Of a DNA stretch of 64,000 nucleotides, positions 17,977 through 26,709 are shown one piece after another (position 1 is the stretch's first letter; each line of letters begins with the position of its first letter). The notes under the pieces were generated by a model that did no database searches, was not told the origin of the DNA, and saw nothing but the letters and a program-made list of their open reading frames with translations. This stretch comes from Nocardiopsis potens DSM 45234 (GTDB taxonomy: Bacteria > Actinomycetota > Actinomycetes > Streptosporangiales > Streptosporangiaceae): NCBI RefSeq assembly GCF_000341105.1, contig NZ_ANBB01000019.1:20976-84975 (forward strand), read 5' to 3'. The position numbers were made by a program, and so were the translations under genes.

Positions 17977-18942
17977 TCAGGCCGACTCGGCGCGCAGGTC
18001 CTTGCGGAGCTCCTTGGGGAGGGAGAAGGTCAGCCGCTCCTCGGCGGTCCGCACGCCCTCCACGTCGCCGAAGCCGTACTCGGCGAGCCGGTCCAGCAGG
18101 TCCCGCACCAGGATGTCCGGGACGGAGGCGCCGCTGGTCACGCCGACCGTGGTGACGCCCTCAAGCCAGGCCTCGTCCATCAGCGAGGCGTTGTCGATCA
18201 GGTGCGCGGCGTCCGCGCCGGCCTCCAGGGCGACCTCGACCAGCCGCACCGAGTTGGAGGAGTTGTCCGAGCCGACAACGATGACCAGCTCGCACTCGGG
18301 CGCCATCGCCTTGACCGCGTCCTGGCGGTTGGAGGTGGCGTAGCAGATGTCGTCGCTGGGCGGGTCGAGCAGGTTCGGGAACCGCTCGCGCAGCGCGTCG
18401 ACGGTCTGGTTGGTCTCGTCCACGGAGAGCGTGGTCTGGGAGAGCCAGGAGACGTTGTCCGGGTTGCGGACCTGGACCTGGTCGACCTGGTCCGGGCTCT
18501 CCACGATCTGGATGTGCTCGGGCGCCTCGCCACTGGTCCCCTCGACCTCCTCGTGGCCGGTGTGGCCGATGAGGATGATGTCCCGGTCCTCGGCGGCGAA
18601 CCGCTTGGCCTCCTTGTGCACCTTGGTGACCAGCGGACAGGTGGCGTCGATCGTCTTGAGCCGGCGGTCCGCGGCCTCCTCGTGGACCTTGGGGGAGACG
18701 CCGTGCGCGGAGAAGACCACGATCGCGCCCTCGGGCACCTCGTCGGTCTCCTCGACGAAGATGGCACCGCGCTTCTCCAGGGTGCTCACCACGTGCGTGT
18801 TGTGCACGATCTGCTTGCGCACGTAGATCGGAGCACCGTACTGCTCCAGGGCCTTTTCGACCGTGACGACAGCGCGGTCCACCCCGGCGCAGTAACCCCG
18901 GGGCTGGGCGAGCAGGACACGGCGGCGATTCGTCGCAGTCAT
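17977..18942 (-). CDS. ispH: 4-hydroxy-3-methylbut-2-enyl diphosphate reductase
   Basis: The protein is 321 aa. It performs the last step of the MEP isoprenoid pathway, making IPP and DMAPP with a [4Fe-4S] cluster. Three cluster cysteines are visible in [14 protein letters not shown] and ICYATSNRQ. The motifs HNTHVV and [11 protein letters not shown] are also present. I place the start at ATG 18942 (MTATNRRRV), with AGGA eight bases upstream; an in-frame ATG at 18951 is less well spaced. It is divergent from the lipid-droplet-type gene at 19243. Confidence 0.95.
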   Translation of the reverse strand: MTATNRRRVLLAQPRGYCAGVDRAVVTVEKALEQYGAPIYVRKQIVHNTHVVSTLEKRGAIFVEETDEVPEGAIVVFSAHGVSPKVHEEAADRRLKTIDATCPLVTKVHKEAKRFAAEDRDIILIGHTGHEEVEGTSGEAPEHIQIVESPDQVDQVQVRNPDNVSWLSQTTLSVDETNQTVDALRERFPNLLDPPSDDICYATSNRQDAVKAMAPECELVIVVGSDNSSNSVRLVEVALEAGADAAHLIDNASLMDEAWLEGVTTVGVTSGASVPDILVRDLLDRLAEYGFGDVEGVRTAEERLTFSLPKELRKDLRAESA

Positions 18943-19171
18943 GGGGCCCATCCTATGGGCGGTGGGCAACGCCCTCGCCCAGGTGTCGCCCATCCCACAG
19001 CCGATTCGGCGGCGGAGTCGGCGGCAGAGCCCGCAGCGAGGCCCGCAGCAGGACCCGCCGAGGGTCCGCATGGTGGACCTCCGATAACGGTCAGCGATCG
19101 GTTCCGTCCCGAGATGGCGAATTCGGCTCCGTTCTTCAGCGCCCGGGTCCATCCTGGCGGCCCTATCCTGG

Positions 19172-19201
19172 TTGACTTGCGTCCTCGGAACCGTCTATAG
19201 A
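19172..19201 (+). promoter_or_regulatory. Sigma-70-like promoter of the gene at 19243
   Basis: TTGACT (19172-19177) and TATAGA (19196-19201) are separated by 18 bases. The start site would be about 35 bases before the ATG. The rest of the 300-base gap back to ispH shows nothing clear. Confidence 0.6.
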
Positions 19202-19242
19202 GCCCCGTTGGTACTAGCGATAGCGGCAGGAGCCCCAGTCCA

Positions 19243-20016
19243 ATGTCGAACCCTTCGATCGCCACCAAACTCCTGACCATCGTCAAGGGCATCTTCGGGC
19301 GCGGCAAGGGGGAGGCGACCCCCGCCGGTGCCCCGGCCGCCGAGGCGGCCGAGCCCGCCGCGGTCCCGGCGGCAGGGGCCTCCGCCGAGCAGACCGCGGA
19401 GCCCGCGGCCGAGCAGACCGCGGCCCGCAAGGACGAGGCCCCCGCCGCGGAACCGGCGGCGCAGGAGCCGGCGGAGAAGGCGGAGAAGGCGCCCGAAGCG
19501 AAGCCCGCGGAGGCGGACGCCGAGAAGAAGTCCGAGGCGAAGGCCGCGGAGAAGGCCGACGAGAAGAGCTCCCCCGCCACCGAGCCCGAGCCCGCCGCCG
19601 ACCAGGACGGAACCCCGGACAGCACGGCCCCCGCCGCCGAGGCTGCGACCCCCTCCGCCCCCGCCGAGCCGGCCCAGGTCCCCAACGAGGAGTCCGGCGA
19701 GGACCTGGTCCGCCCGGAGGAGAAGCCGGCCGTCGCCGAAGAGCTCGCCGAGAACGAGAACGCGACCCAGGTCGCCAGCGACGAGATCCTGGCGAAGGTC
19801 CGCAAGCAGGCCGCCCCCGCCGCCGAGGAGCTCCCGGTCCCGGGCTACGACGGCCTGACCCTCCCCTCCATCCGGGCCCGGCTGCGCAAGCTCACCATCG
19901 AGCAGGTCCGCGAACTCCGCGCCTACGAGGTCGCCCACCAGGAGCGCGCCGAGTTCATCCGGATGTACGACAACCGGATCGCCAAGCTGAACGCCGAGGC
20001 CGAGAAGGGCGAGTAG
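19243..20016 (+). CDS. Lipid-droplet-associated-type protein with disordered Ala/Glu/Lys linker
   Basis: The protein is 257 aa. A short amphipathic N-terminus (ATKLLTIVKGIFGRG) leads into about 150 residues of Ala/Pro/Glu/Lys-rich low-complexity sequence. A compact C-terminal helical domain follows: LPVPGYDGLTLPSIRARLRKL, then EQVRELRAYEVAHQ and RMYDNRIAKL. That C-terminal block resembles the tail of actinobacterial lipid droplet-associated proteins, usually encoded beside ispH and xseA, which is its position here. The assignment rests on that block and the synteny. The start has a purine-rich AGGAG site. Confidence 0.65.
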   Translation: MSNPSIATKLLTIVKGIFGRGKGEATPAGAPAAEAAEPAAVPAAGASAEQTAEPAAEQTAARKDEAPAAEPAAQEPAEKAEKAPEAKPAEADAEKKSEAKAAEKADEKSSPATEPEPAADQDGTPDSTAPAAEAATPSAPAEPAQVPNEESGEDLVRPEEKPAVAEELAENENATQVASDEILAKVRKQAAPAAEELPVPGYDGLTLPSIRARLRKLTIEQVRELRAYEVAHQERAEFIRMYDNRIAKLNAEAEKGE

Positions 20017-20032
20017 TCCCGACGGGAACGGC

Positions 20033-20070
20033 CGGCGGCCCCGGCGAGCGGACGCTCGCCGGGGCCGCCG
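20033..20070. terminator. Bidirectional terminator
   Basis: Near-perfect 18-bp arms (CGGCGGCCCCGGCGAGCG and its complement) flank a 2-base loop between convergent genes. Confidence 0.8.
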
Positions 20071-20077
20071 TATTCGG

Positions 20078-20260
20078 TCAGCGAGGGTCGTCGGCCCGGG
20101 CCGGGAGGCTGATGAGCGCACTCCACTCGGGGGCGGGGAAGGCGAGGTGCCCGTTCTGCCGGTTCTGCGTGTCCCGTACGTCGGCGCCGTGCTGATGCTC
20201 CCGCACCTCGACGCAGTGAGACGAGTTCTCGCTGTACTTCGCTTTGCGCCAAACGTTCAT
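20078..20260 (-). CDS. DUF397 protein (orphan)
   Basis: The protein is 60 aa and begins MNVWRKAKYSENSSHCVEV, the standard DUF397 pattern (W.K..YS...CVEV), ending in a FPAPEWSALI helix. GGAAGG precedes the ATG. DUF397 genes normally lie beside an XRE/DUF5753 regulator whose activity they modulate. Here no intact regulator is adjacent. The same frame is open upstream to about 20485 with plausible codons (e.g. LPDGTAIAASDHGSGNLV), possibly the remains of another gene or an N-terminal extension. Confidence 0.8.
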   Translation of the reverse strand: MNVWRKAKYSENSSHCVEVREHQHGADVRDTQNRQNGHLAFPAPEWSALISLPARADDPR

Positions 20261-20689
20261 AGGGGACCTTCCGACGGCCTGACCGAGTGATCGACGGGAG
20301 GGGAGTGCCCCAGTGTTTCCCGTACCGGGCGGACTGTCCGTCCGTGTGTCGTAGACCAGGTTCCCGGAACCGTGGTCCGAAGCCGCGATCGCCGTTCCGT
20401 CAGGCAGGCGGTCCGGTCGGGGCGGTGTGATCAGATCCAAGTCCAGGGAGTCGATAGGGGCGCCGCCCCTTCCGTGCCCGATCAACCTCGGAATGCGTTT
20501 CTTCTGCTCAATGCGGGTGATCTCCAGAACGTTCCCGGCCTGGAGGTGGGTTCGCCGGCGGCATAAAGCGAATCTAACCGGCGGCGTGCATTTCGATCCA
20601 TGTCTTTCGGGCCGGCTTCACCCGGCCGCCGAAAACGAGAGGACCGCGGCCTGTCTCCACGGGAGAACACAACCGTGACCGGGACCGAG
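20261..20689. other. Gene-poor stretch upstream of DUF397
   Basis: No complete gene is visible. One leftward frame between about 20560 and 20261 keeps coding-like composition without a good start and may be a decayed gene. I see no repeat or RNA. Confidence 0.4.
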
Positions 20690-20910
20690 ATGAGCACACC
20701 CACCCCGACCACTACCTGACCACCGGCGAAGCCGCCTTCCTCCTCCACATCGGGGCGACGACGCTGCGCCGGTGGGAGCGGCGCGGAAGGATCGGCTGCG
20801 TCAAGGACGTCCGCGGCAGGCGCTATTTCTGTGCCGGGGACGTCTATGAGCTGCGGGATCGCCCGGGAGGGCACCCGCCGCCTCTGACGCCGGCCGCCCC
20901 GGGTGTCTAA
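20690..20910 (+). pseudogene. BldC/excisionase-like HTH gene with an early frameshift
   Basis: The frame ending at TAA 20910 reads YLTTGEAAFLLHIGATTLRR, then WERRGRIGCVKD and GRRYFCAGDVYEL. This is a MerR/BldC-type winged HTH in its normal order. That frame has no usable start codon back to an in-frame stop near 20577. An ATG at 20690 starts MSTPTPTTT in a different frame and stops at once. Restoring one base between about 20700 and 20720 would join them into a protein of about 70 residues. It is a decayed gene or a sequencing error. Confidence 0.6.
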
Positions 20911-20972
20911 GCTGGCCCGGACCCTGACGTGGACCCGCCGGCCCGCCCCGGCGGAGAGCGAGGAGGAACGGC

Positions 20973-21806
20973 ATGCGCAAGGCCCTGGTTCTCGGGGGCG
21001 GAGGGATCACCGGAATCGCCTGGCAGCTGGGCGTCCTCTCCTGGCTCTACGACGCCGGCCTCGACCTCACCGACGCCGACCTGGTCGTCGGCACCTCGGC
21101 CGGTTCGGTGGTCGGCGCACAGATCACCTCCGGGACGCCGCTGCACGAGCTCTACCGGCGGCAGCTGGCCCCTCCCTCCGCCGAGATCGGGGCGCGCGTC
21201 TCCCGGCTCCGGATGGCCCGGTTCGCCCTGGCGTTCCTCGGCGAGCGCGACCCGCGCCGCGCCCGCGCCCGGGTCGGGCGGATCGCGCACAAGACCTCCA
21301 CCTCCTCGCAGACCGAGCGCCGCGCCGTCATCGCCTCCCGCCTCCCCGCGCACGAGTGGCCCGATACCGACCTGCGGGTCGTCGCGGTCGACGCGCACAC
21401 CGGCGACCGCGCCGTGCTGGACCGCGAGGCCGGCGTCCCCCTGGTCGACGCGGTGGCGGCCAGCTGCGCGGTCCCCGGGGTGTGGCCGCCGGTGCTGACC
21501 GGCGGCGGGCTCTACATCGACGGCGGCGTCCACTCCCCGGCCAACGTCGACCTGGCCGAGGGCTACGACCGCGTCGTGGTCCTCGCCCCGATCCCCGCGG
21601 GCTGGGGGCCGGTCCCCGGCCCCGCCGCCCAGCTGGCCGAGCTGCCGGAGAAGACCCGCACCGCCCTGGTCACTCCGGATGCCGCGTCGCTGGACGCGTT
21701 CGGCGGCCGGCTGCTCGACCCCGCCCGCCGCGCCCCGGCCGCCCGCGCCGGACGGAACCAGGCCCCCTCGGTCCTCACCGCGGTCGCCGCCGCCTGGGAC
21801 GGCTGA
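20973..21806 (+). CDS. Patatin-like phospholipase
   Basis: The protein is 277 aa. It has an oxyanion loop LGGGGITGIAWQLGVL, nucleophile elbow GTSAG (Ser in VVGTSAGSVVG) and catalytic Asp in IDGGVHSPANVDLA, all of the patatin Ser-Asp dyad. It is predicted to be a cytosolic or membrane-surface lipid acyl hydrolase. GAGGAGGAA lies shortly before the ATG. It is followed directly by repeat cassette B. Confidence 0.9.
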   Translation: MRKALVLGGGGITGIAWQLGVLSWLYDAGLDLTDADLVVGTSAGSVVGAQITSGTPLHELYRRQLAPPSAEIGARVSRLRMARFALAFLGERDPRRARARVGRIAHKTSTSSQTERRAVIASRLPAHEWPDTDLRVVAVDAHTGDRAVLDREAGVPLVDAVAASCAVPGVWPPVLTGGGLYIDGGVHSPANVDLAEGYDRVVVLAPIPAGWGPVPGPAAQLAELPEKTRTALVTPDAASLDAFGGRLLDPARRAPAARAGRNQAPSVLTAVAAAWDG

Positions 21807-21832
21807 CCCCCGACCCCGCAAAGCGCCGAGCT

Positions 21833-23365
21833 CAACGGGAGGGAGCGGTCGGCGGGACAGGGGCGGCAGGCAGGGCGTTTCCCCGGTGTCGATCCCCCCT
21901 TCTCCCCTCAGCGATCCGGCATTCCGGTCAGGCGCGGCGCCTCGCGGAGCAAAGGTTCAAGCGGGCAGCGAGGGCGGGAGGGCGTGCCGGCCGGCCGGTC
22001 CGGTGCGGCGCCCCGCAGAGCGAAGGTTCAGGAAGGCAGCGGCGGCAGCGGCAGGGGCGGGGCGCGGGGGTCGCCCGGGCGCGGGCCCCACGGGGCCGGG
22101 GCTCAAGCGGGCAGCGAGGGCGGCAGTGGGCACCGGCCGGTCGGTCAGGCGCGGCACCCCACGGGGTCAGGGCCCAAGCAGGCGGCGACGGCAGCGGTAG
22201 GGCCGAGGCGGAGGCGGTCGCCCGGGCGCGGGCCCCACGGGGCAGAGGTTCAAGCGGGCGGCGAGGGCGGCGGTGGGGACCGGCTGGTCGGTCGGGTGCG
22301 GCAGAGCAGGGAGGGGCGGCCGGGGTGGCGGGTTCGCCGTTCCCGCGTCGCCCGGGTGCCGGGGCCGGCCGCCCTTGAAACCACCGCCCGCCCCTGACCT
22401 GGATGAATACGCACAGTGAAGGTCGGGAGGGGCGCCCTGCGCATCGCGAGAGCACCCCGGTGATTCCCGAGCGCGCATCCTGGGCCGGATCGGCCCCCGA
22501 GAGGCCCGAATCGCCCCGGTTGGGCCGTTGATCAGGGGTTCGAGCGGCCCGGAAGGCCGGGATGCAGGGGGCCGGAACCCGGGGAGGGCAGGGGCGGGGG
22601 CGGGATGTCGCTTTTGTCCTGCCGGGAGGGCCCGCTTTGGCCACTCTGGGTGATCGGGGAGGGGGTGGTGGGGGCTTGGGGGCTTACTACTCGCTGGTAT
22701 ATGTAATCGGGGTGCTCTCGCGGTGCGCAGGCCGCCCCCACACCCGCTCGACCCCCGCCGTAAACCCGGCATAGGGGATAAGGGCACTCCCCGGCGGGGG
22801 CACGCGCCGGGCCGGGCCGGTGAACGCGGCGCCCCGCCCCTCTCCCGCCCTCGCCGCCCGCTTGAACCCCCGCCCCGCGAGGCGCCGCACCCGGGTGAGG
22901 CGCCCGGCCCCGCCCCTACCCTTGCCGTCGCCGCCCGTCTTGACCTTCACTCCGTGACGCGCCGCGCCCGACCGACCGGCCGGTCCCCTTCCCGCCGTCG
23001 CCGCTGGTCTGAGCCTTCGCTCCGTGGGGCGCCGCGCTCGGGTGACGGCCTCTGCTCCCGGCTCTGCCGGTGCCGTTGCCGCCCGTCTTGACCTTTGCTC
23101 TGCGGGGCGCCGGACCGACCGGCCGGTCCCCCTCCTGCCTTCGCTGCCCGCTTGGACCTTCGCTCCGCGGGGTGCCGCGCTCGGGTGATCGCCTTCGCCC
23201 GCGCCTTCCTCTGCCGTCGCCGCTCGCCTGAACCTGCACCCCGTGGGGCGCCGCACTCGGTCGGGGCATCTCTCGCCCCTCGACCTTTCCCGGGTTCCTC
23301 GTTGCAACGACCTCTTGGCGACAAGCCGGTTGAGACGGCCACAACGCCGAGATCAACGCAGGAGG
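21833..23365. repeat. Repeat cassette B: inverted copy of cassette A with more units
   Basis: The left array (about 21955-22320) has five rightward units, alternating between about 70 bp (with the GGCCGGTC block) and about 76 bp (with CCCGGGCGCGG). The right array (about 22850-23260) has six leftward units alternating the same way. The core is bounded by CGCGAGAGCACCCCG (22445-22459) and its complement (22708-22722). Bases 21836-21960 are the reverse complement of cassette A near 2105-2230. The core also keeps ATTCATCCAGGTCAGGGGC and CTACTCGCTGGTAT-like strings. Array A has three units where this one has five, so unit number varies. The hairpin at about 23325-23360 resembles the one after cassette A. 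Confidence 0.85.
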
Positions 23366-23439
23366 GGGAGCCCTTCGGTGGTCGGGGCGCGGTCGGAGCC
23401 TCCGCGGAAGCGTCACCGCTCTCCTCTAGGCTCGGACGC

Positions 23440-24693
23440 ATGGGTATGGAGAGTTCGGCCGAGGCACCGCAGCCGGTGCGGGTGGTCATGCAGGCCGTCG
23501 GCGGCTGGATCGGGCGCCTGGGCCGGATCTGGGTCGAGGGGCAGATCGCCGAACTCAACCGGCGCGGCGGTACCGCCTTCATCACCCTGCGCGACCCGGT
23601 CGCCAACGTGTCCGCCCGGGTGGTCTGCCCGATCCGGGTGCTGGAGGCCAACGGCCCGGCGCCGCAGGCCGGGGCCCGCGTCGTCATCCACGCCAAACCC
23701 GACTTCTACGTCGCCCGCGGCACCTTCTCCCTGCTCGCCCTGGAGATCCGGCACGTCGGCCTGGGCGAGCTGCTGGCCCGGCTGGAGCAGCTGCGCAAGA
23801 CGCTCGCCGCGGAGGGGCTCTTCTCCGAGGCGCGCAAGCGCCGGCTGCCGTTCCTGCCCGGCACCGTCGGCCTCATCTGCGGCCGGGACTCCGCCGCCGA
23901 GCGCGACGTGCTGGAGAACGGCCGCCGCCGCTGGCCCGCCGTCCGGTTCGAGGTCCGCGAGGTCGCGGTCCAGGGCGACCGGGCCGTCGGCGAGGTCGTC
24001 GAGGCGCTCAAGGAGCTCGACGGCCACCCCGGCGTCGACGTCATCGTCATCGCCCGCGGCGGCGGCAGCCTGGAGGACCTGCTGCCCTTCTCCGACGAGG
24101 CGCTGGTCCGCGCGGTCGCCGCCGCCGGCACCCCGGTGGTCAGCGCCATCGGCCACGAGCAGGACGCCCCGCTGCTCGACTACGTGGCCGACGTCCGCGC
24201 CTCCACCCCCACCGACGCGGCGAAGAAGACCGTCCCCGACGTCGGTGAGCAGCTCGAACTCATCCGGCAGCTGCGCGACCGCGCCCGCCGGGTCATCCGG
24301 GGCGGCCTCGACCGGGAGAAGGCGTGGCTGGACGGCATGCGCTCGCGCCCGGTCCTGGCCAGCCCGATCCGCGAGATCGACCGCCTCACCGAGCAGGTCA
24401 CCGGCCTGCGCGACCGGGCGCGGCGCAGCCTGACCGTCTCGCTGGACCGTGCCGGCGACGACCTGGTGCACACCAGGGCCCGGCTGCACGCGCTCTCCCC
24501 GGCGACCACCCTGGCCCGCGGCTACGCGATCGTCCAGGGCCCGGACGGGGCGGTGCTCCGCTCCGCGACGGAGGTCTCCCCGGGCGACGAACTCCGCCTC
24601 CGGTTCGCCGAGGACAGCCTCTCGGCCACCGCGGGCGAACCGACCACCGAACCCGCCTCCGCCCGCGAGGACACCGCGGACGGGAACGATTGA
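23440..24693 (+). CDS. xseA: Exodeoxyribonuclease VII large subunit
   Basis: The protein is 417 aa. The N-terminal OB-fold has [17 protein letters not shown]. The catalytic domain has [29 protein letters not shown] and [25 protein letters not shown], the family hallmarks. The C-terminus contains a coiled coil, then LARGYAIV. It degrades single-stranded DNA with XseB, encoded 7 bases downstream. The start is ATG 23440 (MGMESS); ATG 23446 is possible. Cassette B lies directly upstream. Confidence 0.95.
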   Translation: MGMESSAEAPQPVRVVMQAVGGWIGRLGRIWVEGQIAELNRRGGTAFITLRDPVANVSARVVCPIRVLEANGPAPQAGARVVIHAKPDFYVARGTFSLLALEIRHVGLGELLARLEQLRKTLAAEGLFSEARKRRLPFLPGTVGLICGRDSAAERDVLENGRRRWPAVRFEVREVAVQGDRAVGEVVEALKELDGHPGVDVIVIARGGGSLEDLLPFSDEALVRAVAAAGTPVVSAIGHEQDAPLLDYVADVRASTPTDAAKKTVPDVGEQLELIRQLRDRARRVIRGGLDREKAWLDGMRSRPVLASPIREIDRLTEQVTGLRDRARRSLTVSLDRAGDDLVHTRARLHALSPATTLARGYAIVQGPDGAVLRSATEVSPGDELRLRFAEDSLSATAGEPTTEPASAREDTADGND

Positions 24694-24700
24694 GGAGACC

Positions 24701-25000
24701 ATGGCGAAGAAGGCGACCGCACCGGAGCCCGATGCTCCGGAGCAGACCGGCCAGGAGCAGAACGGCTCGGCAGGCCCGGAACTCAGCTACGAGGAGGCCC
24801 GCGAGGAACTCGACACCGTCGTGCGCCGCCTGGAGTCCGGCGGCCTGACGCTCAAGGAGTCCCTCGCCCTCTGGGAGAAGGGCGAGCAGCTCGCCAAGAC
24901 CTGCGAGCAGTGGCTCGAAGGCGCCCGCGCCAAGCTCGCCGTCGCCATGGAGGAGAACAGTGCCCACCAGGGCGAGAGGGACGCCGACGCCCCGTTCTGA
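24701..25000 (+). CDS. xseB: Exodeoxyribonuclease VII small subunit
   Basis: The protein is 99 aa. The conserved SYEEAREELDTVVRRLESGG and LKESLALWEKGEQLAK helices define XseB. It binds the XseA coiled coil. GAGGAG lies between the xseA stop and this ATG, so the pair is one operon. Confidence 0.95.
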   Translation: MAKKATAPEPDAPEQTGQEQNGSAGPELSYEEAREELDTVVRRLESGGLTLKESLALWEKGEQLAKTCEQWLEGARAKLAVAMEENSAHQGERDADAPF

Positions 25001-25058
25001 GCTGACGCAAGTGAATGAAAACGGGGTCGTCGGGGAGTAGAGGCGCAGGTTAACTAGT

Positions 25059-25208
25059 GTCGGCCCCGCAAGTGCGGGGATGGTCCGCACTCCCATTCCG
25101 CCGTCCCGGGCGACGAGTTGTCGGCCCCGCAAGTGCGGGGATGGTCCCCCCTCAAATACTGATTCAGTAGGTGGGGGTCAGTCGGCCCCGCGCGTGCGGG
25201 GGGGCGCC
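25059..25208 (+). CRISPR. Short type I-E CRISPR array, 3 repeats and 2 spacers
   Basis: Two identical 28-bp repeats (25059-25086, 25120-25147) begin GTCGGCCCCGC and end GGGGATGGTCC, the classic actinobacterial I-E form. A third copy (25181-25208) is degenerate at its 3' half, as terminal repeats often are. Both spacers are 33 bp (25087-25119, 25148-25180). Before the first repeat, AAGTGAATGAAAACGG and GCAGGTTAACTAGT look like a leader. No cas gene is in the window. Confidence 0.88.
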
Positions 25209-25226
25209 CCCGACCGACCCTCTACC

Positions 25227-25931
25227 TCACACCTCCTGCTTCTCCCAGGCGTAGACCGCGGAGATGGGGACGCTGCGGAACTTCTCCCACTTCGGCTTCG
25301 TGGCGATCCAGGTGTCGTCGATGACGCCCTCGTCCATGTGGGTGAGCGTCCAGCCGTTCCCCAGGCCGGCCTTGATGTGGTCGCTGACCAGGTGGACGTT
25401 GGTCGTGATGGCCAGGGACTCGCCCGTCGCCTCGGTGAAGTGGGTGGGCATGCCGCTGGAGATGATGAACTGCGGGTGGAAGGCGGCGATGACGAAGGAG
25501 CCGCCGGGCCGGGTGAGGCGGGCCGCCTCCGCGTAGAGCGGGGCGAGGTCGGGCAGGTGCTCGTCGATCAGGGAGGCGATGGCCAGGTCGTAGGCGCCGG
25601 ACTCCAGACCGGTGTCGGTGGCGTCGCCCTGCACCAGGCGGTCGTGGGCGCCCTTCTTCTCGGCGAGGGCCAGCATCTCCGGGGTGAGGTCCACGCCGTC
25701 GACGGAGCCGACCCCTCGGGAGCGGAGCCAGGCGCCGGTGCGGCCGGTGCCGCAGCCCAGGTCGGCGGCGCGGCGGACCGCGGACCAGTCCGGGCGGGGG
25801 AGCCGGTCGAGCAGGCCGAGGTCCATGATGTCCTCGACGGTCTGCTCGTAGGTGTCGGCCCAGCGGCCGTAACCGGTGGCGACGTCGACGGTGGGGTAGT
25901 TGCGGGTGTCGAAGTCCGAGAAGCGGATCAT
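25227..25931 (-). CDS. SAM-dependent methyltransferase
   Basis: The protein is 234 aa. It has a class I Rossmann fold with motif I AADLGCGTGRTGAWL, acidic loop VDGVDLTPEML, VQGDATD and a GGSFVIAAFHP post-motif. No substrate clue is visible. Relatives act on small molecules. It faces the xseAB/CRISPR region, and its stop codon lies 18 bases from the last CRISPR repeat. Confidence 0.88.
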   Translation of the reverse strand: MIRFSDFDTRNYPTVDVATGYGRWADTYEQTVEDIMDLGLLDRLPRPDWSAVRRAADLGCGTGRTGAWLRSRGVGSVDGVDLTPEMLALAEKKGAHDRLVQGDATDTGLESGAYDLAIASLIDEHLPDLAPLYAEAARLTRPGGSFVIAAFHPQFIISSGMPTHFTEATGESLAITTNVHLVSDHIKAGLGNGWTLTHMDEGVIDDTWIATKPKWEKFRSVPISAVYAWEKQEV

Positions 25932-26074
25932 GCGGACGATGATCGCAACCGGGCGTCCCGCGCGGAAAGCGGTTTTCCGTGCCTTGTGGATTACCGCGGA
26001 TCACCCCGGATCCCCGCGCCTGTGGATTCCCGCGGATTCCGGCCCCGGTGGCGCCGTTGGCAGGAGCGGCGGGG

Positions 26075-26677
26075 TCAGCGGCGCGGGCGGCGCCCGTTGA
26101 GCTGGTCGCTGAAGTCGCGGAAGTTCGCCGGCAGGCCGCGGAAGACCGCGATGAGCAGCACCAGGGCGGTGCCCAGGAACAGCCACGGGGCGACGTCGGC
26201 CAGCCGGGTGCCCAGGCCGATCGCCAGGCCGCGGGCGAAGCCCTCGCTGCCCAGGGTCAGCAGGCTCTCCGCGAGCACCGCGGCGATGAAGTAGGCCAGC
26301 GGCGGGCTGACGGTCAGCGAGAGCAGGTCGCTCGGACGCACCAGCAGGGCGGCCGCCACGCACGACGCGACGAACATGTACCCGTTCAGCGCGCTCCAGC
26401 CGGTCGCCTCGGCGATCAGCGCGGCGAGCAGTCCGGCGGCGATGATGACCAGCACGCCGCCGCGCCCGGTGAGGCGGATCTGCGCCCCGGTGGCCGCCGC
26501 CGCTGCCCGGCCGGTCCGCGCGGGCCGCCGTCCCTTGGGCGGCCGCTGCGGCCGTTTCCCGGAGGCGGCGGGCGGGGTGGACGGCCTGGGGCGCGAACGC
26601 GTGCGGCGGCGCGGGGGCGGAGGCGTGAAGAAGGGGCCCCGGGGGTCTTCGGGGCTTTCCGTCCTACGCGAGCCCAT
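26075..26677 (-). CDS. DUF6542 membrane protein
   Basis: The protein is 200 aa. An Arg/Pro-rich cytosolic N-terminus of about 65 residues is followed by four or more membrane helices, starting GGVLVIIAAGLLAALIAEATG. It matches the DUF6542 family of actinobacteria, function unknown. ATG 26677 has GGGAG ten bases upstream. An in-frame GTG at 26704 without a ribosome site is the alternative. It lies 32 bases after rmuC and is probably in its operon. Confidence 0.75.
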   Translation of the reverse strand: MGSRRTESPEDPRGPFFTPPPPRRRTRSRPRPSTPPAASGKRPQRPPKGRRPARTGRAAAAATGAQIRLTGRGGVLVIIAAGLLAALIAEATGWSALNGYMFVASCVAAALLVRPSDLLSLTVSPPLAYFIAAVLAESLLTLGSEGFARGLAIGLGTRLADVAPWLFLGTALVLLIAVFRGLPANFRDFSDQLNGRRPRR

Positions 26678-26709
26678 GGCCGTACGCTCCCTTATATGAC
26701 TCACAGTGA

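Noticed and set aside
25983..26040. TGTGGATTACCG / TGTGGATTCCCG repeats resembling DnaA boxes
   Set aside because: Only two copies with two mismatches each to the actinobacterial box, and no dnaA, dnaN or parAB nearby.
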